A stretch of 64,000 nucleotides of DNA from positions 1 through 64,000 of the forward strand of contig NZ_JNYZ01000032.1 in the NCBI RefSeq assembly GCF_000717335.1. Reading direction: 5' to 3'. How positions within the stretch are numbered: position 1 is the stretch's first letter; each line of letters starts with the position of its first letter. Below, piece by piece: positions 1 through 8,148 of the stretch. Below the pieces are notes generated by a model, which had not been told where the DNA came from, searched no databases, and saw only the letters and a list, made by a program, of their open reading frames with translations. The stretch is from Amycolatopsis jejuensis. GTDB lineage: Bacteria > Actinomycetota > Actinomycetes > Mycobacteriales > Pseudonocardiaceae. Position numbers and translations under genes: made by a program.

Positions 1-57
1 ACGGTCTGAATGGCTTGTCAAGGCGGGAAAGATGCCTTGACAAGCCATTCAGACCGT
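1..57. repeat. Perfect 24-bp inverted repeat with 9-nt loop
   Basis: Bases 1-24 are the exact reverse complement of 34-57, with a 9-nt spacer (GGGAAAGAT). The arm begins ACGGTCTGAATGG and ends CAAGGC. A transcript of either strand would form a 24-bp hairpin. There is no T-run, so a classical intrinsic terminator is doubtful. It could be a dispersed palindromic repeat or a factor-assisted terminator for a gene left of the window. Confidence 0.85.
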
Positions 58-146
58 GTGGGGGCTTCGGATCGGGGTGCAGGGCGGGGGCTGGGTGCCG
101 GGTCTCGTTGGGTGCGTCGGCTGCGGTGGGGTGGTGGGGGAAGGCT

Positions 147-259
147 GTGAAGGTGGCCTTCACGGAAGGTGGGGAAGTCCGTGAAGGGAACCTTCACGGA
201 ATGTGGGTCTGTGAAGGGAACCTTGAGGGAATCTGATTCCGTGAAGGTGGCCTTCACGG
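147..259. repeat. Cluster of short GTGAAGG/CCTTCAC palindromes
   Basis: Four dyads stand in a row: 147-163, 179-199, about 211-227 (imperfect) and 239-259. The best units are CCGTGAAGG-N3-CCTTCACGG. The last two are joined by GGAATC-T-GATTCC. A related pair lies at 23854-23903. They lie outside genes, just beyond the 3' end of the LacI-type gene, and look like a dispersed intergenic repeat family. Open frames across them read KV(P/A)FT-type peptides only because of the repeat. Confidence 0.8.
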
Positions 260-271
260 AACTTTGCCGGG

Positions 272-1372
272 TCAGCCGCCGAACCAGGGTTCTTCTACTG
301 TGCGGGGTGGGGCGGAGGTGCGGCCTACGCGTAGTTCCGTGGGGAGGGTGATGATTTTCGGGCCTACGCGTTCGGCGGAGCCCAGTAGCAGGCGGCCGGC
401 TACTTTTCCCTTTTCCAGTACCGGTTGGTGCACTGTGGTGAGGCCCGAGCGTTCTGCTTCGGCGATGCCGTCGAAGCCGGTTACCGTCAGGTCCAGCGGT
501 ACTCGCAGGCCGCGGCGCTGGGCTTCGGCCAGTGCGCCAAGTGCGAGGATGTCCGAGGTGCATACCAGGGCGGTGACCTGCGGGTATGCGTCCAGCAGCT
601 GCCGTGCGGCGGAGGCGCCGTCGTCTACCGTGTGGTCGAAGCGTTCCACTACTGGCACCGTTGCCCAGTCGACTCCGGCTGCGGAAAACGCTGCCGCCAG
701 TGCTTCCAGGCGGGTGCGCTGTACGTGGAAGTGAGCGCCGCTCTGGCGTTCTGCCGTTACGAAATCGTCGTTGCGTTCGCGGGCCAGGCGCATGCACAGC
801 ACGCCTACCTGCCGGTGCCCGAGGGCTATCAGGTGGTTGGCCAGCTGGGTGACCGCGGCGGCGTCGTCCGGGCCGACGCGGTCGACTCCTTCGATGCGGG
901 GCTGGTCGATGATCACGGTGGGTACCGGCCGTTCGAGCACCGCGGCCAGATGCGGGTCGTCGTCCGGGACGGAGTACACGACGAAGCCGTCCACGCCTGC
1001 GCGGTGTACTGCGGCGACGTCCTCGCGGCCGGGGCTTGCCGGTACCAGGTGCAGCCCGACGCCTGCGTCCTCGCACGCCAGCGCGAGACCTTCGAGCACG
1101 CCGACGGCGGCCGGGTCGCGGAAGGCGTACGAGAGGTTCTCGGTGAGCAGCAGTCCCACCGCGCCGGCCTTGCGGGTGCGCAGCGAGCGGGCCACCGGGT
1201 CGGGGCCGGGATAACCGAGCCGCCGGGCCGTCTCCAGTACGCGCCTGCGCAGTTCGGGCGACAGCTGGTCCGGGCGGTTGTAGGCATTGGACACTGTGGT
1301 CCTCGACACCCCGAGCTCCGCCGCGAGCGACGCCAATGTCGCCTGCCTCCGGGTGCGAATAGGACGGCCCAT
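272..1372 (-). CDS. LacI-family transcriptional regulator
   Basis: About 366 aa. The N-terminal helix-turn-helix is clear (residues about 10-55, TLASLAAELGVSRTTVSNAY), followed by a periplasmic-binding-protein-like sensor domain ending in the usual pattern (VTGFDGIAEAE, LTTVHQP). Such proteins are usually dimeric repressors released or engaged by a sugar-like ligand; the ligand cannot be read from the sequence. I chose the ATG at 1372 because MGRPIRTRRQ directly precedes the HTH as in the family; a GTG at 1465 would add 31 residues without family character. It is divergent from the metal ABC operon. A 13-bp palindrome at 1379-1391 abuts the chosen start and may be its own operator. Confidence 0.88.
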   Translation of the reverse strand: MGRPIRTRRQATLASLAAELGVSRTTVSNAYNRPDQLSPELRRRVLETARRLGYPGPDPVARSLRTRKAGAVGLLLTENLSYAFRDPAAVGVLEGLALACEDAGVGLHLVPASPGREDVAAVHRAGVDGFVVYSVPDDDPHLAAVLERPVPTVIIDQPRIEGVDRVGPDDAAAVTQLANHLIALGHRQVGVLCMRLARERNDDFVTAERQSGAHFHVQRTRLEALAAAFSAAGVDWATVPVVERFDHTVDDGASAARQLLDAYPQVTALVCTSDILALGALAEAQRRGLRVPLDLTVTGFDGIAEAERSGLTTVHQPVLEKGKVAGRLLLGSAERVGPKIITLPTELRVGRTSAPPRTVEEPWFGG

Positions 1373-1378
1373 CCGCAA

Positions 1379-1391
1379 ACCGTAACGGTTC
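1379..1391. promoter_or_regulatory. Candidate LacI-type operator
   Basis: AACCGTAACGGTT is a perfect inverted repeat around a single central base, immediately upstream of the chosen start of the divergent LacI-type gene. Autoregulation is the simplest reading. If translation instead began at 1465 the site would be inside the gene. Confidence 0.4.
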
Positions 1392-1508
1392 AGATCGTTT
1401 TCCAGAAGCGACACCCCTGTGGTGAGTGTCTCGATCCCCTGGGTGACGGTGAGCGCTTCGACCACCCGGTGGAGTGAGGTTCGTCGTTCGGATGGGGTAA
1501 AGTGAATC

Positions 1509-1523
1509 TGACAACGGTTTCCA
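1509..1523 (+). promoter_or_regulatory. Probable Zur box upstream of the metal ABC operon
   Basis: TGACAACGGTTTCCA lies 25 bp before the ATG of the solute-binding protein gene. Its reverse complement, TGGAAACCGTTGTCA, agrees at 12 of 15 positions with the actinobacterial Zur-type pattern TGAAAACCATTTTCA as I remember it. A TAAAGT -10-like hexamer lies just upstream (about 1499-1504), so bound Zur would cover the start of transcription. Zinc rather than manganese is inferred mainly from this site. Confidence 0.5.
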
Positions 1524-1548
1524 TTAGCGGTTCTACCCAGGAGTGCTC

Positions 1549-2460
1549 ATGACTTCCCGCCGCACCACGAGCGTCCTCGCCGCCGCGTCGGCGCTGGCCG
1601 TGTTCGCGCTCGGCGCGTGTTCCGGCTCGTCCTCCACCGGATCCGGGTCCGGCTCGGGTGCGGGTGACCAGGTCAAGGTGGTCGCCTCCACCGACGTGTG
1701 GGGCAGCGTCGTGTCCGCCGTCGGGGGCGACAAAGTGCAGGTCAAGTCGATCATCCACGATCCGTCGGCCGATCCGCATTCGTACGAGTCCACCGCCGAC
1801 GACGCCCTCGCGGCCAAGAACGCCCAGCTCACGCTGGCCAACGGCGGCGGGTACGACGCGTTCTTCACCAAGCTGTCCGGTGAGGCGGCCTCGGCGAAGA
1901 AGCTCGTCGCCTACGACATTGCCGCGCCGGGCGAGGAAAACGAGCACGTCTGGTATGACCTGCCGGGCGTCGCGAAGGTCGCCGACCAGGTCGCCGCCGC
2001 ACTCGGCGAGATCCAGCCCGCGGCGAAGCAGACCTTCGCCGACAACGCCAAGACCTTCAAGAGCCAGCTCGAAGGTCTGGTCAAGAAGGCGGGTGACCTG
2101 GGGGCCGCGCATCCGGACACCAAGGTCGTGGTCACCGAGCCGGTCGCGCACTACCTGCTCAAGAGCGCCAAGCTCACCGACGTCACGCCGAAGGCCTTCT
2201 CCGACGCGATCGAGAACGAGACCGACGTACCTGCCGGGGCGGTCGCCGAATTCACCAAGCTGATCAAGGAGAAGCAGGTGAAGGCGCTGGTCAACAACGT
2301 GCAGACGGTCACCCCGCTCACGACGCAGGCGGTCACCGACGCGAAGGCGTCCGGGGTCGCGGTGGTCGACGTGGCCGAGACGCTCCCGGCGAACGTCACG
2401 GGTTACATTGACTGGATGACGAAGGAAGTGGACTCGCTGGCCGGGGCTCTGACCAGCTGA
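1549..2460 (+). CDS. Metal ABC transporter solute-binding lipoprotein (ZnuA/TroA type)
   Basis: A 303-aa cluster-9 binding protein. The signal peptide ends in a lipobox (LGAC, Cys24), so the mature protein is a membrane-anchored lipoprotein after a Gly/Ser linker. Family landmarks are ADPHSYE near residue 75 (metal His), NEHVWYDLPG and TEPVAHYLL, which supply the usual histidine ligands. There is no long His-rich loop. I chose ATG 1549 over GTG 1543 because AGGAG at 1539-1543 is properly spaced from it. The gene runs into the ATPase gene with a 1-nt overlap. It should capture Zn2+ (or Mn2+) for the permease encoded downstream. Confidence 0.9.
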   Translation: MTSRRTTSVLAAASALAVFALGACSGSSSTGSGSGSGAGDQVKVVASTDVWGSVVSAVGGDKVQVKSIIHDPSADPHSYESTADDALAAKNAQLTLANGGGYDAFFTKLSGEAASAKKLVAYDIAAPGEENEHVWYDLPGVAKVADQVAAALGEIQPAAKQTFADNAKTFKSQLEGLVKKAGDLGAAHPDTKVVVTEPVAHYLLKSAKLTDVTPKAFSDAIENETDVPAGAVAEFTKLIKEKQVKALVNNVQTVTPLTTQAVTDAKASGVAVVDVAETLPANVTGYIDWMTKEVDSLAGALTS

Positions 2461-3296
2461 TGTCCGCCCTGCTTCCCGAAGCCGGCCCTGCGGTCCGCGT
2501 CCGCGGGGCCGGTCTCGCCTTCGGCAGCCGCACCCTCTGGTCCGGGCTGGACCTCGACGTCGAGCCGGGCGAGTTCCTCGCCGTCCTCGGCCCGAACGGG
2601 TCCGGCAAGAGCAGCTTCCTCAAGGCACTGCTCGGAATGCAGGCCCTGTCGGCGGGAACGGTCGAGATCGCGGGCAGGCGCCCGGGCGGGGCCAACCGCA
2701 AGATCGGCTACATCCCACAGCAGCGCGCGATCGACGACTCCCTCACGCTGCGCGGCGTCGACCTGGTCGGCCTCGGGCTCGACGGCCACCGCTGGGGCAC
2801 CGGTCTCGCCGGAATGCGCGCGCGGCGGCGCCGGGTGGCCGAGGTGATCGAGTCGGTCGGCGCGACGCGGTACGCGAAACAGCCGGTCGGGCGGCTGTCC
2901 GGCGGCGAGCAGCAACGGCTGCGGGTGGCGCAGGCATTGGCGGGCGACCCGGCGGTGCTGCTGTGCGACGAACCGCTGCTGTCGCTCGACCTCGCGCACC
3001 AGCGCGCGGTGAGCGAGCTGATCGACGGGCGGCGCCGCGATTCGGGTACCGCGGTGTTGTTCGTGACGCACGAGATCAACCCGGTGCTGCAGTTCGTCGA
3101 CCGCGTGCTGTACCTGGTGAACGGCCAGTTCCGGATCGGCAAGCCGGACGAGGTGATGACGTCGGAGACGATGTCGGACCTGTACGGCACGAAGATCGAG
3201 GTGCTGCGCGTCGGCGGCCAGATCCACATCGCCGGTGCGCAAAGTGCGCTGTGCGAGGACGAACCGCACCACCACGAGCAGGAAGCAGTGAGCTGA
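2460..3296 (+). CDS. Metal ABC transporter ATP-binding protein
   Basis: 278 aa, longer than a minimal ABC ATPase. Walker A is GPNGSGKS (44-51), the signature LSGGEQQR is at 146-153 and Walker B AVLLCDEP at 165-172, followed by the H-loop region FVTHEINPV. The C-terminal tail is acidic and His-rich (EDEPHHHEQE), a plausible metal-sensing or buffering tail. The start ATG overlaps the TGA of the binding-protein gene by one base (TGATG), so translation is coupled. It powers import through the permease gene starting at 3309. Confidence 0.93.
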   Translation: MSALLPEAGPAVRVRGAGLAFGSRTLWSGLDLDVEPGEFLAVLGPNGSGKSSFLKALLGMQALSAGTVEIAGRRPGGANRKIGYIPQQRAIDDSLTLRGVDLVGLGLDGHRWGTGLAGMRARRRRVAEVIESVGATRYAKQPVGRLSGGEQQRLRVAQALAGDPAVLLCDEPLLSLDLAHQRAVSELIDGRRRDSGTAVLFVTHEINPVLQFVDRVLYLVNGQFRIGKPDEVMTSETMSDLYGTKIEVLRVGGQIHIAGAQSALCEDEPHHHEQEAVS

Positions 3297-3308
3297 GCCT
3301 TGGACGGC

Positions 3309-4175
3309 ATGTTCGACTTCGCCAAGACGTGGGAGCTGATCGCGGCGCTCGACAGCGTGCGCACTGCACTCGTCGCGGCCGCGGTGCTCGGGTTGCTCGC
3401 CGGGGTCCTCGGCCCGCTGATCGTCATGCGCCGCATGTCTTTTGCCGTGCACGGCACGTCGGAGCTGGCGTTCACCGGTGCGGCCGGTGCGTTGCTGCTC
3501 GGCGTGGGTGTGGAGTACGGCGCTTTGGCCGGCGCGGTGGCCGCGGCGCTGCTGCTCGGCATCCTCGGCATCCGCGACGCCGACCGCGATTCGGTGATCG
3601 GCGTGATCCTGTCCTTCGGGCTGGGGATGGGCGTGCTGCTGCTGTCGTTCTACAAAGGACGGTCGGCGAACAAGTTCGGCATTCTGACCGGCCAGATCAT
3701 CACGGTGGACAGCACTAACCTCACGGCATTGGTCGTCTCGGCGGCGGCGGTGCTGGCGGTTCTGGCGCTGGTGTACCGGCCGCTGCTGTTCGCCAGCGTC
3801 GACCGAGCAGTGGCCGAAGCTCGGGGTGTGCCGGTGAAGACGCTGACGGTGTTGTTCGCGCTGCTGGTCGGCGTGGCGACGGCGTTGAGCGTGCAGGTGG
3901 TGGGCTCGCTGCTGGTGGTCGCTTTGATGGTGACCCCGGCCGCGGCGGCTGCACGAGTGACGTCGAGTCCGTTGCGCGCCACGGTGTTGTCGGTGGTTTT
4001 CGCCGAGGTTGCCGCGTTGGGCGGCATCATTCTGTCGCTGGCGCCGGGCAAACCGGTGAGCGCCTTCGTCACGGCGATTTCGTTCTTGATCTACCTGGTG
4101 TGCCGGGTGATCGCGTGGGTACGTGACCGTCGTCGTGGTGTGCAGGCGAGTCCGGTGGCTGTCGCTGTCGGTTAG
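3309..4175 (+). CDS. Metal ABC transporter permease (ZnuB type)
   Basis: About 288 aa and almost wholly hydrophobic, with roughly eight membrane segments typical of the ABC-3 permease family. PLIVMRRMSFAVHGTSELAFTG-like text near the N-terminus and GSLLVVALMVTPAA later on match family blocks. A TTG at 3300 is possible, but GGACGG just before ATG 3309 favours the latter. It is the third gene of the importer operon and ends tail-to-tail, overlapping the convergent AlgJ-like gene by 4 bp. Confidence 0.9.
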   Translation: MFDFAKTWELIAALDSVRTALVAAAVLGLLAGVLGPLIVMRRMSFAVHGTSELAFTGAAGALLLGVGVEYGALAGAVAAALLLGILGIRDADRDSVIGVILSFGLGMGVLLLSFYKGRSANKFGILTGQIITVDSTNLTALVVSAAAVLAVLALVYRPLLFASVDRAVAEARGVPVKTLTVLFALLVGVATALSVQVVGSLLVVALMVTPAAAAARVTSSPLRATVLSVVFAEVAALGGIILSLAPGKPVSAFVTAISFLIYLVCRVIAWVRDRRRGVQASPVAVAVG

Positions 4176-5485
4176 CGGATCGGGTGTTCGGCCAGTGCCG
4201 TTTTCACCGCGGAGATGAAGCCCTCGTCGGTGAACGGCACCAGTCCGCCGTTCACATTGCGTTCCACCGCTTGCAAAACCACGACGTGCGAGTTCACGAA
4301 CTGGTTCACGGCTTGTTCCTTCGGGGTCTTCTCCGTGGAATAGGCGAGATACGTCAGATTCGTGAACGCCGCCTCCAGATACCGCGATGATGCGAGGCTG
4401 AACGAATCGCCGTACACCAGGGTCGGCTGGTTGATCGTGCCGGTGATCGGGGTGCTCGTGCGGTGTACCGGCTCGTCGATGGTGGCGAGGAAGTCCGAGG
4501 CGCGGTCGGTGACGCCGTCCGGGCGCAGGTCGTAGCGTGTGTTCGATTTGGTGCCGGTTTTGCCCACCAGCAACGGCAAATCGGCGACCGCCTGGTAAAG
4601 CCCGTCCTTGGTGCTCGTCCAGGTGTTGGTGGTACCCGGCTTCACCGCGTCGGCGACCGCGCGGGTGAGGACCAGGCCGCCCTCGTCCTGCCAGTGTGTG
4701 TCGTTCGGGGCGTAGATCGGGTGGCCGGCGCGGGCGGCGGCCGCGGCCAGCGCCGGGCGCAGGTCGAGGGAATGCCCGACGGTGGTGATCTTGTACCAGT
4801 TGTTCGGCGCGGCTTCCTGCGAGCATTCCTTGCCGGGGTAGCTGGCGGGCAGGTACTGCGGCACCATCGTCGTTTTGTCCGGTGTCACCACGAAGACGAA
4901 CTTCCGCCCGGAAGCTTCCACGGCCGCGCGCAGCTCGTCGACCCGCTTCAGCGTCGTGTCGATGTCCTGGGTCGGCGCGCACTTCGACTCGGTGTCGTAG
5001 CCGTAGTACAGCCAGCCGTCGCTGCCCTGGATGACCTTGCGGTACCCGCCCTGGCTCGAGCCGGGCAGGCTCGGCGCGGGGCCCGCGTTCGGGGCCCCCG
5101 GCTGCTGCAGCGGCGGTGCCGGGATCGGCCCGGAGCTCGCCGCCGGGCTCTGGTCGAGCGGAGCGTCCTCGCCGAAGAACGTCTGGCTGATCGCGCTCGC
5201 CGTGGCGATGGCGCCGGCGCGGAAGGACAGCTGGTCGGTGGCCCAGTTGGGCAGTCCGGTGAAGAACGCGAAGCCCGCGGACAGCCTCGGGAAGCCAGCG
5301 AGCTTGTGGTTCTCGATCTCACTCGGCCGGACGCCGACCACCCACAGCAGGCTCGGCGTCGTGAAGAACACCAACGCGCTGATCAGGGCGGTCAGCTGCC
5401 GTTTGCCATGCCGCGGACGGTGCAGCGCGTGCTCGCGGGGCAGGTACGCCTCGTGGACGGCGGGCAGCTGAGGTGGCTCGGACAC
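4172..5485 (-). CDS. AlgJ/AlgX-like SGNH O-acetyltransferase-type protein
   Basis: 437 aa. One N-terminal membrane anchor (about 30-51) is followed by a Pro/Ala/Gly linker (110-147) and an extracytoplasmic SGNH-like domain. Family motifs are GSDGWLYYG (154-162), NDTHWQDEGG (DTHW at 262-265, the Asp/His pair) and YGDSF (GDSF at 359-362, the nucleophile Ser). In alginate and similar systems these proteins move acetyl groups, supplied across the membrane by an MBOAT protein, onto an exported polysaccharide. The likely MBOAT partner is encoded on the same strand at 11073-12506, not adjacent. The acceptor polymer is unknown. Confidence 0.82.
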   Translation of the reverse strand: MSEPPQLPAVHEAYLPREHALHRPRHGKRQLTALISALVFFTTPSLLWVVGVRPSEIENHKLAGFPRLSAGFAFFTGLPNWATDQLSFRAGAIATASAISQTFFGEDAPLDQSPAASSGPIPAPPLQQPGAPNAGPAPSLPGSSQGGYRKVIQGSDGWLYYGYDTESKCAPTQDIDTTLKRVDELRAAVEASGRKFVFVVTPDKTTMVPQYLPASYPGKECSQEAAPNNWYKITTVGHSLDLRPALAAAAARAGHPIYAPNDTHWQDEGGLVLTRAVADAVKPGTTNTWTSTKDGLYQAVADLPLLVGKTGTKSNTRYDLRPDGVTDRASDFLATIDEPVHRTSTPITGTINQPTLVYGDSFSLASSRYLEAAFTNLTYLAYSTEKTPKEQAVNQFVNSHVVVLQAVERNVNGGLVPFTDEGFISAVKTALAEHPIR

Positions 5486-5535
5486 GCGTTCACGTTAGTC
5501 AATTCGGGTGAGCCAGGTGCGAACACCACCGAAAA

Positions 5536-6759
5536 TCAGCCGAGCATGAGCAGAACCTGCAGCTCACCGACCAGGAACCCGATCACGCCGCCGACCGCGA
5601 TCAGCTTCCACTCGTCCTGCCGGAACGCCGGCCGGAGCAGCCCTTCGAACTCCAGCGGCGTGAGCGCGAGCATCCGCTGCTCCACCATCTTGGCCACGTC
5701 CATCGCCTCGGTCAGGTACCCCTCGGCGTGCCGCGCGGTGAGCGGCAGCTCGGCCAGCGCCCGCTGCGCCGCGGCGTGCTTCATCTCCTGCAGCCGCTGC
5801 GTGCCGACCGCGAGCGCGACCACCGGTTTCGCGGCGCTGACCTGCTGGTCCACCGCGTGTCCGACGGCGTGCTCGACCATTGCCACGAGCCGGTCCGACT
5901 TCGGGCCGCGCAGCAGGGCGTCGAGCAGGTTCGGCACGGTCAGCACCTCGTTCGCGACCAGCTCGCCGTACTGGCGGGCCACCTCCGCCCGCCGCCGCTG
6001 GAACTTGCCCTGCAGGATCACCCGGCCCAGCCGTACCGGCTCGCGCGGCAGGAAGATCATCTTGATCGCCAGCCAGTCGGTGAAGAGACCGATCGCGCCG
6101 CCGAAGATCGGCAGCACCAGCGGCTGCTTCGTCAGCGCCCACACCAGCGCCTGCACGAGCCCGAGCACGAACCCGAAGACGATGCCGGCGCGGGCGATGA
6201 ACGTCATCTCCGGCCGGGAAGTCTCCCGGATCAGCCGGACCAGCAGCGCGCGGTCGCGGGTGAGCCGTTCGACGGTCATGTGCCGGACGTCGAGGACCTC
6301 GTCGAGATTGTCGCGGACCTCGTCGAGGAATTCCCGGACCAGCTGCGGCGCGCTGACCTGGATCTGCTTGATCAGCATTTCCTGCGCAATCGTGGGCAGC
6401 ATCTCCCACAACCGCGGATGATGCTGTTCGAGCACCTCGCGGGCAATGCCGTCGACCGCGCGCAGCAGCGGCTGTTCGAGCTCGCGGGTGATGATCACCG
6501 GGTCGACCCTGGCGAAGACCTCTTTGATGTCCAGGAGGTTCGCGGTGAGCAGGTCAGTGGCGATCGCGGCCATCCGGCCACCGTGCTTCGGGACCACGCC
6601 CTGCCAGCCGAGCACCGGGGGAAGGCCGACGAATTCGAGCGGGCGGAACATCATCTCGATCGCCACGCGCTTGGTGACATACCCGATCAGCGCGGCGACG
6701 AACGGCATCGAGGCATACACCGGCCAGTGCCGCGCGAGGTCGTCCAGCACCGCGTCCAC
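5536..6759 (-). CDS. DUF445 family membrane protein (copy 2)
   Basis: 407 aa, second gene of a tandem pair. It begins DAVLDDLARHWPVYASMPF and continues with the family block TKRVAIEMMFRPLEF. A hydrophobic pair near the middle (FGFVLGLVQALVWALTKQP, then a GLFTDWLAIKMIF block) and a C-terminal segment (GGVIGFLVGELQVLLML) are likely membrane spans. I chose GTG 6757-6759, preceded by GGGAGG; an upstream ATG at 6855 would reach into the other gene. It lies 40 bp after the first copy, so probably co-transcribed. DUF445 has no established function that I can state. Confidence 0.85.
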   Translation of the reverse strand: MDAVLDDLARHWPVYASMPFVAALIGYVTKRVAIEMMFRPLEFVGLPPVLGWQGVVPKHGGRMAAIATDLLTANLLDIKEVFARVDPVIITRELEQPLLRAVDGIAREVLEQHHPRLWEMLPTIAQEMLIKQIQVSAPQLVREFLDEVRDNLDEVLDVRHMTVERLTRDRALLVRLIRETSRPEMTFIARAGIVFGFVLGLVQALVWALTKQPLVLPIFGGAIGLFTDWLAIKMIFLPREPVRLGRVILQGKFQRRRAEVARQYGELVANEVLTVPNLLDALLRGPKSDRLVAMVEHAVGHAVDQQVSAAKPVVALAVGTQRLQEMKHAAAQRALAELPLTARHAEGYLTEAMDVAKMVEQRMLALTPLEFEGLLRPAFRQDEWKLIAVGGVIGFLVGELQVLLMLG

Positions 6760-6799
6760 CGGGCCTCCCTCCCGCTCCCGGGGAAACGGTAGCGCGTGG

Positions 6800-8020
6800 T
6801 CAGTGGAGCAGAAGCAGGACCTGCAGTTCGCCGACCAGCCCGCCGATGATCGCACCCACCGCGATCAGTTTCCATTCGTCCTGTTTGAACGCCGGCCGGA
6901 GGATTCCTTCGAACTCGACCGGCGTGAGCTGCTGCATTTTCTCGACGACGGTATTGCGGACGTCGAGTGCGCCGGTCGCATAACTCTCGACGTGTTTCAC
7001 CGTTTCCGGCAGATATTCGATGGTCTTCTCCGCGGCGGCCTGTTTCATCTGCTGGTATTCCCGGCCGCCGACGGTGAGCGCGACCAACGGCTTGGCGAGG
7101 CCGGTCTGCGCGTCGATGGTCCGCCGCACTTCCCGCGTGACGAGGGCGAACAGTTTGTCCGCGCGAGGGCCGGTGAGTACCGCTTCGAGCACATTCCGCA
7201 CGGTGAGGACTTCCTCGGCAATCAACGCGCCGTAATCCGCGGCGACCTGCTCGCGGCGTTTCTGGAACATGCCCTGCCAGGTGAAGAATCCGAAACTGCG
7301 CGGCTCCCGCGGGTAGAAGATCATTTTGAGGGCAAGCCAGTCCGTGACGAAGCCCGTGACGAAACCGAAGATCGGCATGATCACCGGTTGTTTCGTGAGT
7401 GCCCACGCGACGAGCTGGACGAGTCCGATGACGAATCCGAACCAGATTCCGCTCCGGGCGATGAACCGGAACTCGGGCGCGGCGACCTCGCGGATCAGCC
7501 GGCAGGTGAGCGATTTGTCCCGGACCATGGCGTTGATCAGCATGTCGTTGACGTCGAGGACCTCGTCGACATTCGCCGACACCTCCCGCAGCAGCCGCTT
7601 GACCACTTCGGGCGCCTGCGCGCGGACGCGGTCCACGAGCAGTTGCTGTGCGCGGGCGGGCAGCAGCTCCCACAGCCGCGGCTGGTAGGTCTCGAACACC
7701 TCGCGGGTGACCTCGTCGACCGCTTTGAGCAGCGGTTCTTCCAGCTGCGCGACCATTTCCTCCGGATCGAGCCTGGCAAAGACCTCACGCGGGTCGAGGA
7801 GGTTCTTGGTGAGCAGGTCGACCGCGGTGGTGGCCATCCGCCGAGCGTTCGCCGGGATCACGCCCTGCCAGCCGAACACCGGGCGGAGGCCGCGGAACTC
7901 GAGCGGGCGGAACATCATCTCGATGGCTACGCGTTTGGTGAGGTAGCCGATGAGTGCCGCGATGAACGGCATGGTCGCGTACACGTGCCAGTGCGCGGCG
8001 AGGTCGGCGGAGAAGGTCAT
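6800..8020 (-). CDS. DUF445 family membrane protein (copy 1)
   Basis: 406 aa, paralogous along its full length to the product at 5536-6759: both share YLTKRVAIEMMFRPLEF near the N-terminus, a KQP-containing hydrophobic hairpin, the TDWLA.KMIF block, and EFEGILRPAFKQDEWK before a C-terminal membrane segment. A strong AGGAGG precedes the ATG at 8020. The two products may form a hetero-oligomer or be a recent duplication. Role unknown. Confidence 0.87.
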   Translation of the reverse strand: MTFSADLAAHWHVYATMPFIAALIGYLTKRVAIEMMFRPLEFRGLRPVFGWQGVIPANARRMATTAVDLLTKNLLDPREVFARLDPEEMVAQLEEPLLKAVDEVTREVFETYQPRLWELLPARAQQLLVDRVRAQAPEVVKRLLREVSANVDEVLDVNDMLINAMVRDKSLTCRLIREVAAPEFRFIARSGIWFGFVIGLVQLVAWALTKQPVIMPIFGFVTGFVTDWLALKMIFYPREPRSFGFFTWQGMFQKRREQVAADYGALIAEEVLTVRNVLEAVLTGPRADKLFALVTREVRRTIDAQTGLAKPLVALTVGGREYQQMKQAAAEKTIEYLPETVKHVESYATGALDVRNTVVEKMQQLTPVEFEGILRPAFKQDEWKLIAVGAIIGGLVGELQVLLLLH

Positions 8021-8148
8021 CCGCCCTCCTTTCGCCGTGCGGTCCGGTCGGGTAGACAGGATGCCATGCGTGACGGCCCGATTCGCGCTTCGTAATGCAG
8101 CCGTTTGGCGGTACGTGCTGGCGGTGCCCCGATCACTAAGGTGGCCCG

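Noticed and set aside
147..259. Coding sequence with KVAFTE/KVPFTD repeats
   Set aside because: The peptides arise from translating the palindromic DNA repeat. No start signal, and the same DNA element occurs at 23854-23903 without a frame.
18..1514. A 498-codon minus-strand frame beside the LacI-type gene
   Set aside because: It overlaps the regulator in another frame and reads through the palindromic repeats; Arg/Pro-rich with no family.
2403..4982. An 859-codon minus-strand frame across the metal importer
   Set aside because: It is antisense to the ATPase and permease genes and out of frame with the SGNH gene; no domain or start signal.
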